This document shows, one piece after another, positions 7,603 to 14,717 of a DNA stretch of 46,043 nt. The notes under the pieces are model-generated. The model was not told the origin of the DNA, did no database searches, and saw only the letters and a list, made by a program, of their open reading frames with translations. The translations under genes were made by a program, and so were the position numbers. The stretch is from an uncultured Collinsella sp. GTDB taxonomy: Bacteria > Actinomycetota > Coriobacteriia > Coriobacteriales > Coriobacteriaceae. The stretch's first letter is position 1, and every line of letters begins with the position of its first letter. Location: the NCBI GenBank assembly GCA_902479065.1, contig CABSNM010000014.1, forward strand, positions 1-46,043. The letters run 5' to 3'.

Positions 7603-7638
7603 ATTATACACTTCAGTTGGTTATCTGGTAGTAACCAG
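7603..7638 (-). promoter_or_regulatory. agaS promoter -10 box with GntR-type operator
   Basis: On the minus strand TATAAT lies at 7608-7603. The palindrome CTGGT-AGTA-ACCAG lies at 7625-7638, where the -35 box would be. It resembles the NagR/DasR consensus ACTGGTCTAGACCA and recurs before the PTS operon. Binding by the GntR protein at 7678-8409 is inferred. Confidence 0.6.
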
Positions 7639-7677
7639 TTAAATGCAAAGAATCATCATATGGATACGATGCGAACA

Positions 7678-8409
7678 CTAGTCGCTACGCTGGTGGTAAA
7701 CCTTGTATTTAAACTGATCGGCACGAGCAACCGAGAGTGTATACTCCACAACCTCGTTTGACTCGTTATACGTAGTCCTGACCAAATCGAGCACAGGCGA
7801 GCCCTCGACAATTCCCAAAAGGTGGGCGTCGGTGGGACGGGCTATGCTCGCATAGAACTCCTCTTCGGCCACGCGTATCTTTTGCTGAAAGTCTTGCTCA
7901 ATCACATCGTAAAGCGGCTTACGCTCCAGCAGCGGTCGCTTTAGGGACAGAAATTGACGAACTGGTAGATAGCTGCGTTCGACCATCATGGGCATATTGT
8001 CGGCAGAACGAAGGCGCTTAAGCTTAAAAATGCGATCACCGATACGCAATCCCATATGCTCGGCCAGATTCTTATCGGCCTCCATCTCGCAAAACTCGAG
8101 AATCGTGGTCTCGGGGTCGCGACCCATCGCGCGCATCTGCTCGGTAAAGCTGTAGGACTGCATAAGATTGGTTGCCTTTGCCGAACGGTCGGTCACAAAG
8201 GTACCGCGACCGTGCTGCCGAACCACCAGTCCTAAACGCTCTAGTTCCTGCAGAGCCAGGCGTACCGTAGTGCGCGAGAGACCATAGCGCTCCGAAAGTT
8301 CGCGCTCGGAAGGAATCATGTCACCGGCGCGATATTCATGGTCGATCTTTTCGGTCAGAATATCGACCAGCTGATCGTACAGCGGTTGCTTACGCGCTCC
8401 GATCGCCAT
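7678..8409 (-). CDS. GntR/HutC-family regulator with UTRA domain (NagR-like)
   Basis: The 243-aa protein has an N-terminal winged helix-turn-helix (LVDILTEKIDHEYRAGDMIP, SERELSERYGLSRTTVRLAL, GRGTFVTD) and a C-terminal UTRA effector domain from about residue 95 (TTILEFCEMEA, VERSYLP, LYDVIEQDF). NagR, YvoA and DasR of this class sense GlcN-6-P or GlcNAc-6-P and bind ACTGGTCTAGACCA-like sites. Matching palindromes sit before agaS and before the PTS operon, so this is the probable local repressor, with an amino-sugar phosphate as effector. It lies between agaS and the PTS operon on the same strand. AGGGAGG precedes the ATG. Confidence 0.9.
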   Translation of the reverse strand: MAIGARKQPLYDQLVDILTEKIDHEYRAGDMIPSERELSERYGLSRTTVRLALQELERLGLVVRQHGRGTFVTDRSAKATNLMQSYSFTEQMRAMGRDPETTILEFCEMEADKNLAEHMGLRIGDRIFKLKRLRSADNMPMMVERSYLPVRQFLSLKRPLLERKPLYDVIEQDFQQKIRVAEEEFYASIARPTDAHLLGIVEGSPVLDLVRTTYNESNEVVEYTLSVARADQFKYKVYHQRSD

Positions 8410-8494
8410 CCTATCCTCCCTTTTGCTCGAATTCGGCTAACTACCTAGGGTGTTTAGCATTATCTGTCTGCCACACCCGAATCATCAAGAAAAC

Positions 8495-8528
8495 AAAAGC
8501 CGCGCGCTCTTTCGAGCACGCGGCTTTT
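8495..8528 (-). terminator. Terminator of the PTS operon
   Basis: AAAAGCCGCG pairs with CGCGGCTTTT (10 bp); on the minus strand the stem ends in CTTTTGTTTTC. It separates the IID gene from the GntR gene. Confidence 0.88.
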
Positions 8529-8594
8529 AACATACACATGGCTTAAGGGGTCGGGGTGTGAGCCGCGTAGGGACACACCCCTCAAGCTAGAGCC

Positions 8595-9677
8595 TTACCA
8601 GATGCTCGGCCAGAGACCAAGCGGGCCAGCGCCCAGGATGCCAAGGACGAAGAGCAGGAGAATGCCCTTGGTCGGGGTCCAGCTGTGCTTAGCGAACATG
8701 TAGTAAAGCAGCAGCGTAAGCATAAGCGGGACGAGCTTCGGGACGATGGTGTTGAGGGTGTCGGCAACAGAGAAGTTGACCGGATCCTCGGTAACGGTGC
8801 CGTAGGTAACGGACTCCATGCCGTTGCCCAGATCGGTGACGCCGCACTCGACAGCGTTGCCGTCGGCATCGGAAGCGGTGAGGGCGTTGCCGTCCTCATC
8901 GGTCATGGCGATGGTACCGGCCTCAGCGGTCTCGGTATCGATGCCCTCCATACCGGTGAAGTTCTCGGCCTCCTTCTCGGAGACGATCACGGTAGTAGCG
9001 GAGAGGCCACGGGTGGTGCCGTTGGGGATCTGGAGGTTGATCTGGGTGCCACCCATGGTGACGACCAGGCAACCGACGACGAAGACGCCCATGATGGAAG
9101 CAGCACGCGTGAAGGCCTGCATGTTGGCAGTCAGAGCGTCAATAGCGCTGGTGCCAAGCTTGTAGGACCAGTTCATGAGCCAGAAGCGGAGAGCGAACTG
9201 GACGACGTTGAAGATCACCAGGAAGATGATCGGTGCAGCGGCGTTGCCGTTGATGGCCATGTTGGAGGTAATGCCGGCCGTGATAGGCACGAGCGTCAGC
9301 CAGAACAGGGCGTCACCGATACCACCGAGCGGGCCCATTGCGGCGACGCGGACGGCGCGGATCGTGGGGATGTCAACCTTGTTCTGCTCGAGCGAAAGCA
9401 CGATGCCCATAACAAAGGTGACGAGGAACGGGTGGGTGTTGAAGAACTCCAGGTTGTGGCTCATGGAAGCCGCGAGGTCGTTCTTGTTGGTGTGGATCTT
9501 CTCCAGACCGGGGATGATGGAGTAGAGCCAGCCAGCGGCCTGCATACGCTCGTAGTTGAACGAGGCCTGCAGGAAGCAGGAGCGCCAAGCCATCTTGTTG
9601 AGGGTCTTCTGGTCGAGCTGCGGAGCAGGAGTGAGATCCTCGTAGTGCTCCGGGATCACATACTCATTAGATGCCAT
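8595..9677 (-). CDS. PTS mannose/GalNAc-family IID membrane subunit with extra domain
   Basis: The 360-aa IID subunit forms the membrane channel complex with IIC. Family signs are WRSCFLQASFNYERMQAAGW near residue 31, NTHPFLVTFVMGI near 80, the AAMGPLGGIGDALFW loop near 112, and C-terminal membrane helices. Usual IID length is about 270-300 residues. The surplus is an acidic, Gly/Thr-rich insert at roughly residues 210-305, between a membrane helix ending near 208 and the hydrophobic segment from about 311. The insert is predicted to be soluble. The ATG at 9677 is chosen for a strong GGAGGTGA site and overlaps the IIC stop by 11 nt. It is the last gene of the operon. Confidence 0.92.
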   Translation of the reverse strand: MASNEYVIPEHYEDLTPAPQLDQKTLNKMAWRSCFLQASFNYERMQAAGWLYSIIPGLEKIHTNKNDLAASMSHNLEFFNTHPFLVTFVMGIVLSLEQNKVDIPTIRAVRVAAMGPLGGIGDALFWLTLVPITAGITSNMAINGNAAAPIIFLVIFNVVQFALRFWLMNWSYKLGTSAIDALTANMQAFTRAASIMGVFVVGCLVVTMGGTQINLQIPNGTTRGLSATTVIVSEKEAENFTGMEGIDTETAEAGTIAMTDEDGNALTASDADGNAVECGVTDLGNGMESVTYGTVTEDPVNFSVADTLNTIVPKLVPLMLTLLLYYMFAKHSWTPTKGILLLFVLGILGAGPLGLWPSIW

Positions 9678-10467
9678 CTTCGAAGTCACCTCCGTCAGAA
9701 ACAGCTGCACCCTTCAGCTCGGTCTGCTGCTGGAAGTCCCAGAAAGCGATGCCGAAGCCGATGAGAGCGAGGATGAGCAGAGCAGGGGTTGCCAGCGAAT
9801 CGTTGGCAACGGTGATGAGCGCGAGGCCAAAGCCCATGAGGAAGAAGCCCCACATATCGCGGTTCATCATAACCTTGAGCAGGACGGCGAAGCCGACGAA
9901 GCGCATCATGCCGCCTGCAGCGGACAGACCGGTCTGCAGCCAAGTCGGGATGGCGGAAGCGATGGTCTGACCGATGGTAGCGCCAGCGATGAAGAACAGG
10001 GTGACGACGACAGCGAAGATCAGGCCGAGCAGAGCCATGGCGAAGTAGTTCAGACGCTCGATACCCTTGGTGTCAGCGTTGTGAGCCATGTTGTCCGCGG
10101 AGGACATGAGCGGCGACATAAGCGTGAAGACCAGGGTAACGCCGAGCTGACCAAGCAGAGCGAACGGAATGGCAAGGCCGACTGCCGCGTTGGGCTCGAG
10201 GCCCGTAGCGATAGCGAGAATGGCTGCCATGATGCCGCCGATGACGGCGTTAGGCGGCTGAGCGCCTCCGATCGGCATGTTGCCGATCGTCATGAGCTGA
10301 TAAGTACCACCCACGAGAAGACCGGTGTTGAGGTCGCCAAGGATAAGACCGATGACGGCGCCGGTGACGATGGGCTGATAGAGAGACTCGAGGAAGTTGA
10401 ACTGGTCGATTGCCGCGACGAACGTGACGATGAAGACCAGAGCGACCTGGATGATCGAGTATTCCAT
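9667..10467 (-). CDS. PTS mannose/GalNAc-family IIC membrane subunit
   Basis: The 266-aa polytopic IIC subunit begins MEYSIIQVALVFIVTFVAAI and contains the family block GLLVGGTYQLMTIGNMPIGG near residue 48, followed by several hydrophobic helices. It translocates and holds the sugar while IIB phosphorylates it. The gene lies 90 bp after IIB, with a small hairpin at 10520-10541 between them, and overlaps IID by 11 nt. AAAGGAGGAG precedes the ATG. The accompanying amino-sugar genes suggest GalNAc, galactosamine or a uronyl-GalNAc disaccharide as cargo; the sequence alone does not decide. Confidence 0.94.
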   Translation of the reverse strand: MEYSIIQVALVFIVTFVAAIDQFNFLESLYQPIVTGAVIGLILGDLNTGLLVGGTYQLMTIGNMPIGGAQPPNAVIGGIMAAILAIATGLEPNAAVGLAIPFALLGQLGVTLVFTLMSPLMSSADNMAHNADTKGIERLNYFAMALLGLIFAVVVTLFFIAGATIGQTIASAIPTWLQTGLSAAGGMMRFVGFAVLLKVMMNRDMWGFFLMGFGLALITVANDSLATPALLILALIGFGIAFWDFQQQTELKGAAVSDGGDFEDGI

Positions 10468-10557
10468 CTTGCTCCTCCTTTCAAAATGTATGTACGCACT
10501 TTGGATTTCACGTACAGAATGTCAGGTTTTCATTCCTGACAACGTGGATCATGAGGA

Positions 10558-11040
10558 TTACGAGAAGAGCTTGCTCGTGTCCTCAACAGGCGTGCTCGGA
10601 ACGCGCCTGATCTCCAACTCCACCCCCAATTCCTGCAGCTCTTTAAACGCAGCGACATCCTCGTCGTTAACTGCGACGGAGGTGGCGACTTGGCGCTTTC
10701 CTTCCGACATGTGCATGTTGCCGATGTTTACCTTCTTTATAGGCACACCGCCCTTGACGAGCGTGAGCACGTCTTCCGGTGTTTCGGCCACGATGAAGAT
10801 CTTCTGGCGCGGGCTCGCCTTGCCAATGACGTCGATGGTCTTCTGCAGGGAGAAGAAACGCGTAGCGACGCCGGCGGGAGCGGCCATCTTCATGAGGTTC
10901 TGGCGCATGGTGTTGGACGCCACGTCGTCGTTGGCGACGAGGATGAGGTTGGAGCCCAGAGTGGAGTTCCACTGGGTGGCAACCTGACCATGAACCAGTC
11001 GGTTATCGATGCGGGTAAGAAGAATGTTGGGTTCTGCCAT
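10558..11040 (-). CDS. PTS mannose/GalNAc-family IIB, active-site His present
   Basis: The 160-aa IIB phosphotransfer protein carries RIDNRLVHGQVATQW at residues 10-24, so His17 is the expected phosphate acceptor from IIA. The rest follows the family (LVKGGVPIKKVNIG, AAFKELQELGVELE). It sits between yajC and IIC. It is the functional counterpart of the Tyr-bearing IIB at 47-559. AAGGAAG lies upstream of the ATG. Confidence 0.95.
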   Translation of the reverse strand: MAEPNILLTRIDNRLVHGQVATQWNSTLGSNLILVANDDVASNTMRQNLMKMAAPAGVATRFFSLQKTIDVIGKASPRQKIFIVAETPEDVLTLVKGGVPIKKVNIGNMHMSEGKRQVATSVAVNDEDVAAFKELQELGVELEIRRVPSTPVEDTSKLFS

Positions 11041-11076
11041 GTTAATCAGCTTCCTTTCGATATTTGCTGACGACAG

Positions 11077-11358
11077 TTACTTGATCTCCTGAATCGCGTA
11101 ACGCGAAACATCTACGACGGCTCCGGATCGGACTTTGATCTGGACCTTCTCGCCTTCGATGCCTTTGACGGTTCCGTAGATACCGCCGGCGAAAAGAACC
11201 TCCTGACCCGGCTTGAGCTCGGTGTGCAGCTCCTTGAAGTACTTCTGCTTCTTCTTCATGTTGATTTGCGACCAGATGGTGTAAATCAAGCCCATGATGA
11301 CAAACAGGCCTAAAAGGGCGACCGAGGAGCTCAGGACGTTGGCTCCGAAATCGGCCAT
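11077..11358 (-). CDS. yajC: YajC-family membrane protein inside the PTS operon
   Basis: The 93-aa protein has one N-terminal transmembrane segment (about residues 10-28) and the YajC soluble part: KKKQKYFKELHTELKPGQEV, GGIYGTVKGIEGEKVQIKV. YajC normally associates with SecDF, but no sec genes are here. Its start overlaps the IIA stop by one nucleotide (TAATG), so it is translationally coupled. YajC-like genes are known next to mannose-family PTS genes for hyaluronan/chondroitin-derived sugars in streptococci. The placement therefore hints at uptake of glycosaminoglycan-type sugars. Its role in a PTS is undefined. Confidence 0.88.
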   Translation of the reverse strand: MADFGANVLSSSVALLGLFVIMGLIYTIWSQINMKKKQKYFKELHTELKPGQEVLFAGGIYGTVKGIEGEKVQIKVRSGAVVDVSRYAIQEIK

Positions 11359-11801
11359 TAGATGCCGTCCTCGTCGCCGAAGATATCCTCTTCCTCGGAG
11401 CCGGCAACGGATGCGACCGTCTGGGCGGTGATGCCCGTCTGGCCAACGGTCACGGCCTGCTCGCCAAGCTCGGCGAGCGTGGCATTGCCGCGGAGGAACA
11501 GAAGCTCAATAACCATGGGAAGGTTGGTGCCAGTCAGAACCTCGACGTTGTCGACATCCTGGGCAATCATCATCGACTGGTTGAACGGGGTGCCGCCAAG
11601 CAGGTCGGTAAAGACAAGCACGCCATCGCACTCCTCGCGCATGGCGGTAATAGCGGCGCGGAGATCCTCACCGTAGGATGCAGCCTGGTCGCCCTCAAAA
11701 GGAACGACGGTAAAAGCAGGCTGGTCGCCAGCAACCATAGCGATAGCGCTTGCAAGGCCGGGTGCGAACTGTCCATGACCGGTAAGAATAAAGCCAACCA
11801 T
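11358..11801 (-). CDS. PTS mannose/fructose-family IIA
   Basis: The 147-aa IIA accepts phosphate from HPr on His9 (ILTGHGQFAPG) and passes it to IIB. The family block FTDLLGGTPFNQS is at about residues 65-77. It is the first gene of the operon, with GGAAGGG before the ATG and yajC coupled by a one-base overlap. A Glu/Asp-rich C-terminal tail (SEEEDIFGDEDG) is extra to the core domain. The operon promoter must lie in the long upstream region, which holds GntR-type operators at 11902-11931. Confidence 0.94.
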   Translation of the reverse strand: MVGFILTGHGQFAPGLASAIAMVAGDQPAFTVVPFEGDQAASYGEDLRAAITAMREECDGVLVFTDLLGGTPFNQSMMIAQDVDNVEVLTGTNLPMVIELLFLRGNATLAELGEQAVTVGQTGITAQTVASVAGSEEEDIFGDEDGI

Positions 11802-11901
11802 TCAAATTTCCCTTCCGAAGGTGTGTACGATCTGAGTCCGATGATTTTCGGAAGCCAGCGGGCACTCGCCCTTAAAGCTTCTTAGAAAGCGTTCTTTGAA
11901 G

Positions 11902-11931
11902 ACCAGTGGTTTCTAAACTGGTAGTAACCAC
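11902..11931 (-). promoter_or_regulatory. Paired GntR-type operators before the PTS operon
   Basis: ACTGGTAGTAACCAC (11917-11931) is a near copy of the agaS operator. Upstream of it ACCAGT (11902-11907) pairs as an inverted repeat with ACTGGT (11917-11922). These sit about 100 bp before the IIA start. A TATAGT candidate -10 box lies at 11953-11948 on the minus strand. Confidence 0.6.
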
Positions 11932-12022
11932 GTGACGTGTTGTTGCCACTATATCACCCCAGAAGAGGTCGCTTTCGTTGATTCATACGGTAAAACGTTT
12001 TTGCACCGCTCACGGTGATAAA

Positions 12023-12256
12023 TCGACCGTTTACCGGTCGTTAACACTTCTACCTGCGATTTTGAAACCGTTTCGAAATGCTTTGACAAAAAATCGGATC
12101 TTTTCCTGTGTCTAAACAACGCAGGGCGGCTAAAAATAGCGTGTAGAAAAATTGCAGGTCATTGTGAAGATATGCGAATTGGTCTTTTTGACTTAATACC
12201 AGTTAGAACCAGTTTTGAGATTATCGATGAACGGTAGTTTTCGACCGTTCACCGGT
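12023..12256. repeat. Two copies of TCGACCGTTYACCGGT with inverted-repeat context
   Basis: TCGACCGTTTACCGGT (12023-12038) recurs as TCGACCGTTCACCGGT (12241-12256), with one mismatch in 16. The first copy is part of CGACCG-n5-CGGTCG. The second overlaps GAACGGT-n8-ACCGTTC (12229-12250). Both look like operator sites for an unidentified regulator. Confidence 0.45.
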
Positions 12257-12440
12257 TACTTGTAATCGTTTGCAGCTGTTTTCCCATATGAATTAGCGGA
12301 ACCCAATGGAGCGCTTGCGCGATCACAGGAAATTTTGGCATTTGTCCTTATCCCCCACGCGCCAAACTCCGGCATCCAAAATGAGCTAATAGCTCACGCT
12401 AATCGTTTTCAATCATTACTTACTCAGTATCCGTAATTAT

Positions 12441-12480
12441 TTATCGTTTATCGATAATTCTGATATGATACAAGTATCAT
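12441..12480 (+). promoter_or_regulatory. Promoter with two palindromes before the DUF2975 gene
   Basis: A candidate -35 TTATCG (12441-12446) and -10 TATGAT (12464-12469) are spaced by 17 bp. TTATCG-n5-CGATAA (12441-12457) covers the -35 box. The perfect palindrome ATGATAC-AA-GTATCAT (12465-12480) covers the -10 box. Autoregulation by the XRE protein downstream is inferred. Confidence 0.5.
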
Positions 12481-12503
12481 CCCAAACGCCGATTGGAGGG
12501 GTT

Positions 12504-13142
12504 ATGGTCCATCGAAACGCATCTATATCGAATGAAACCATCAGCCGCGAACAGACGGTAGCCAAACTGAGGAAGCTCGCTCGCATCTGCAAATGGGCCA
12601 CGATCTGCATTACCACCGCGCTCGCTCTGGGGCTCCTCGCAGTCATTGCGATTGACCTTCTACTCATATTGCCTGGCCTCTCCCAAGGCCCGTGTCTCCA
12701 ATCCGTAGAACTTCAAGCCGGCGAAGGGCCGTGCCTTGCTATCGTCGGTACCGATGTGCAGGCCCCACTTATGCTCGTCGCACACGATGGTCACACTGCC
12801 ATAGGGAGCCTCTTGATGACATGTCTCGCGCTTACCATCGCGATAAGCGTGCGCAGGCTTTTCTTCAACATTGAAAAGGAAGGCAGGCCCTTTGACCTTG
12901 AATGTAACCAAACACTTCGTCGAGTAGGACATTTATTCCTTATCGGCGGCGTTGCCGTGAGGCTTCTTGGTGCCGCAATCACGGGAATGATACTCTCAGG
13001 ATTTGGCGGCAGCTTTACGGATGCGTTCGTCGGCCAGTTATTCGAGCCCTCTATGCTCTTTGCAGGCCTGATTATTTGCCTGATTGCCAGCATCTTCCGC
13101 TACGGGTATATCCTGCAAAAACAAGATGACGAATTGCTCTAG
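12504..13142 (+). CDS. DUF2975-type integral membrane protein
   Basis: The 212-aa protein has about four hydrophobic segments: residues ~32-55 (ITTALALGLLAVIAIDLLLI), ~100-115, ~145-165 and ~185-200. An intervening RRLFFNIEKEGRPFD motif is typical of DUF2975 proteins. Its function is unknown. These proteins are regularly encoded directly upstream of a small YozG-like XRE regulator, as here (9-bp gap). The ATG at 12504 is chosen for the GGAGG at 12495-12499; the frame opens a little earlier without a site. It is divergent from the PTS operon. Confidence 0.82.
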   Translation: MVHRNASISNETISREQTVAKLRKLARICKWATICITTALALGLLAVIAIDLLLILPGLSQGPCLQSVELQAGEGPCLAIVGTDVQAPLMLVAHDGHTAIGSLLMTCLALTIAISVRRLFFNIEKEGRPFDLECNQTLRRVGHLFLIGGVAVRLLGAAITGMILSGFGGSFTDAFVGQLFEPSMLFAGLIICLIASIFRYGYILQKQDDELL

Positions 13143-13151
13143 GGGGAATCC

Positions 13152-13391
13152 ATGATTATTCTGCGGCTTGACCGCATGCTCGCCGAACGCAAGATCTCAT
13201 CCAAAGAGCTTGCGGAACGCGTGGGCATCTCCCAGGTCAATATGTCACGCATTAAGACGGGCAAGGTTTCTGCCATACGTTTTTCAACTCTTGACGCGAT
13301 ATGCCGGGCACTCGACTGCCAACCAGGCGATGTGCTGGAATATATATCCGACGATGAAGCCGATAGCCTTTTTGGACTTAAAGATGAATAG
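13152..13391 (+). CDS. XRE/YozG-type helix-turn-helix regulator
   Basis: This 79-aa single-domain Cro/CI-type protein has the helix-turn-helix at about residues 17-45 (SSKELAERVGISQVNMSRIK) and ends SDDEADSLFGLKDE. It is the usual partner of DUF2975 membrane proteins and is preceded by AGGGGGAA. It probably binds the palindromes at 12441-12480 and controls its own operon, possibly with the membrane protein as signal input. That arrangement is inference. Confidence 0.93.
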   Translation: MIILRLDRMLAERKISSKELAERVGISQVNMSRIKTGKVSAIRFSTLDAICRALDCQPGDVLEYISDDEADSLFGLKDE

Positions 13392-13422
13392 CCATAATTA
13401 AGCCGCCAATCATACCCTCAAC

Positions 13423-13467
13423 GCAGAAAGCCCGCCAGTACGACTTCCGTGCTGGCGGGCTTTCTGC
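13423..13467. terminator. Bidirectional terminator between convergent genes
   Basis: GCAGAAAGCCCGCCAGTAC pairs with GTGCTGGCGGGCTTTCTGC (19 bp, one G-U), with an 8-nt loop. GCTTTCTGCTGT lies on the plus-strand side. Confidence 0.85.
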
Positions 13468-13505
13468 TGTCAATCGGCTAGATGCTCGATGAGCCGTGTG
13501 ACTCT

Positions 13506-14591
13506 TTACGCAAACAGGCCGTAGATGCTGATATTGGCCTTGGCATAGAGGCCGTTAGCATACTCGGTCCACTTGGAGCTGGCGCTCGAAGCCTGCGAGG
13601 AATACTGCTGGTAGGCGGTGTAATAGGCGGTCATGGCCTGCTTGTAGGTGGCGCTATCGGCCGTAAAGGCATCATCGGCAAAGGCCTTGGCATAGGTGCT
13701 GTCGGCATCCTTCCAGGTGCCCTTCTCGCTATCCCACTCGTCACCGGCAAGGTTGATGATGTAGTCGGCGTAATCCTTGCTCGCGGTCTCCTCGTTGCCA
13801 TCAGCAGGCTCGGTCGGAGCGGTCGGCATGCTTGCGGAGCTGTCGCCCACCTTCTTCTTGTAGAGCTTCTGCAGCGTCGCGGACTGACGGACGATCTGCT
13901 TGGCCTGGTCCTTGGACACGCCATACTGCGTGGCCATGGTCTTGTAGTCGGAGGTGCCGATGGAATCCTCGGCGTACTGCTTCATTTCCTTGGAAGAGAC
14001 GGTAATGCCCTCGTCCTCGGCAGCGTCCAGCAGAATCTGGTTGCGCACGTAGGACAGGATGACGTCGGCAGAAGGAGCAGTATAGTTGCCGTCACTATCC
14101 TTGACGGTGTCGAGGCTGTACTGGCTCTCGATGGCCTCACGCGCGGTGATGTCGCTCTTCTTGCCGTTGTAGCTATAGCTTGCCACGGTCGAATCGAGCT
14201 GGTCCTCGGTGAGGGTCGCCGAGCCAACACCCTTGCCGCCAAAACCACCGTTGCCGATAAAGAAGCCGACCACCGCAGCGATCACGATAACGACCACAAA
14301 GGCGGCAATCATCGTCTTCTTGTGCTTGGATGTATGGTCGTCTTCGTCGGAGTCGTCGTCCTCGTCCTGCTCCTCGGGCATCAGATTCTCGTCAGCGGCA
14401 TCCGCGGCAATCTGAGCCTCCAGGCGGGCGTCCTCCTCCTCGGCCGTCGTACCGGCAGCAATGTGCTCGGCAGACGTACCGGCGACCAGATCGATCTTCT
14501 CGTCCTCATCACCGTCGGGTCCTTCGCCGCGCTCGATGATCTGGATGCCGTCGATCTCGTCCTTCTCGTCCTTCTTTTGAATCAGACCCAT
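13506..14591 (-). CDS. SurA-N-terminal/foldase-like membrane-anchored protein
   Basis: The 361-aa protein has a strongly acidic cytoplasmic N-terminus (residues 1-90, e.g. PEEQDEDDDSDEDD), one transmembrane helix at about 94-113, and an extracytoplasmic part. That part resembles the SurA N-terminal chaperone domain (SATLTEDQLD, VILSYVRNQILLDAAEDEGI, GVSKDQAKQIVRQSATLQKL). No parvulin-type PPIase domain is evident, so it is a chaperone-like rather than a full PrsA protein. AAGGAG precedes the ATG. It is convergent with the XRE gene and downstream of the isocitrate dehydrogenase gene. Confidence 0.78.
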   Translation of the reverse strand: MGLIQKKDEKDEIDGIQIIERGEGPDGDEDEKIDLVAGTSAEHIAAGTTAEEEDARLEAQIAADAADENLMPEEQDEDDDSDEDDHTSKHKKTMIAAFVVVIVIAAVVGFFIGNGGFGGKGVGSATLTEDQLDSTVASYSYNGKKSDITAREAIESQYSLDTVKDSDGNYTAPSADVILSYVRNQILLDAAEDEGITVSSKEMKQYAEDSIGTSDYKTMATQYGVSKDQAKQIVRQSATLQKLYKKKVGDSSASMPTAPTEPADGNEETASKDYADYIINLAGDEWDSEKGTWKDADSTYAKAFADDAFTADSATYKQAMTAYYTAYQQYSSQASSASSKWTEYANGLYAKANISIYGLFA

Positions 14592-14629
14592 ATCAGTTAC
14601 TCCTTGTTAGGAAACATAGTCCGCAATAG

Positions 14630-14658
14630 AATACGCCCGACAGAGCGCCGGGCGTATT
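14630..14658. terminator. Hairpin between isocitrate dehydrogenase and the SurA-like gene
   Basis: AATACGCCCG and CGGGCGTATT form a perfect 10-bp stem with a 9-nt loop. There is no good T-run on the minus strand, so its strength as a terminator is unsure. Confidence 0.5.
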
Positions 14659-14717
14659 GATTCTCAGGTTATACGCAAACACTTAAGTACTATTTAGGCG
14701 TTTGCAGTCTGCATGCC

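Larger units (their letters stand above)
11802..12436. other. Long regulatory intergenic region
   Basis: No gene was seen in these ~635 bp, which are lower in GC than the flanks. Besides the GntR sites it holds further ACCAGTT half-sites at 12198-12214 (ACCAGTT-AG-AACCAGTT) and a LacI-like palindrome GAAACCGTTTC at 12064-12074. It also contains the repeated sequence described at 12023-12256. Several regulators may converge on the PTS promoter. Confidence 0.5.

Noticed and set aside
12064..12074. Catabolite-responsive (cre) site for CcpA
   Set aside because: The palindrome GAAACCGTTTC fits LacI-family operators in general. CcpA control is not established for this group, so only a generic operator is suggested.
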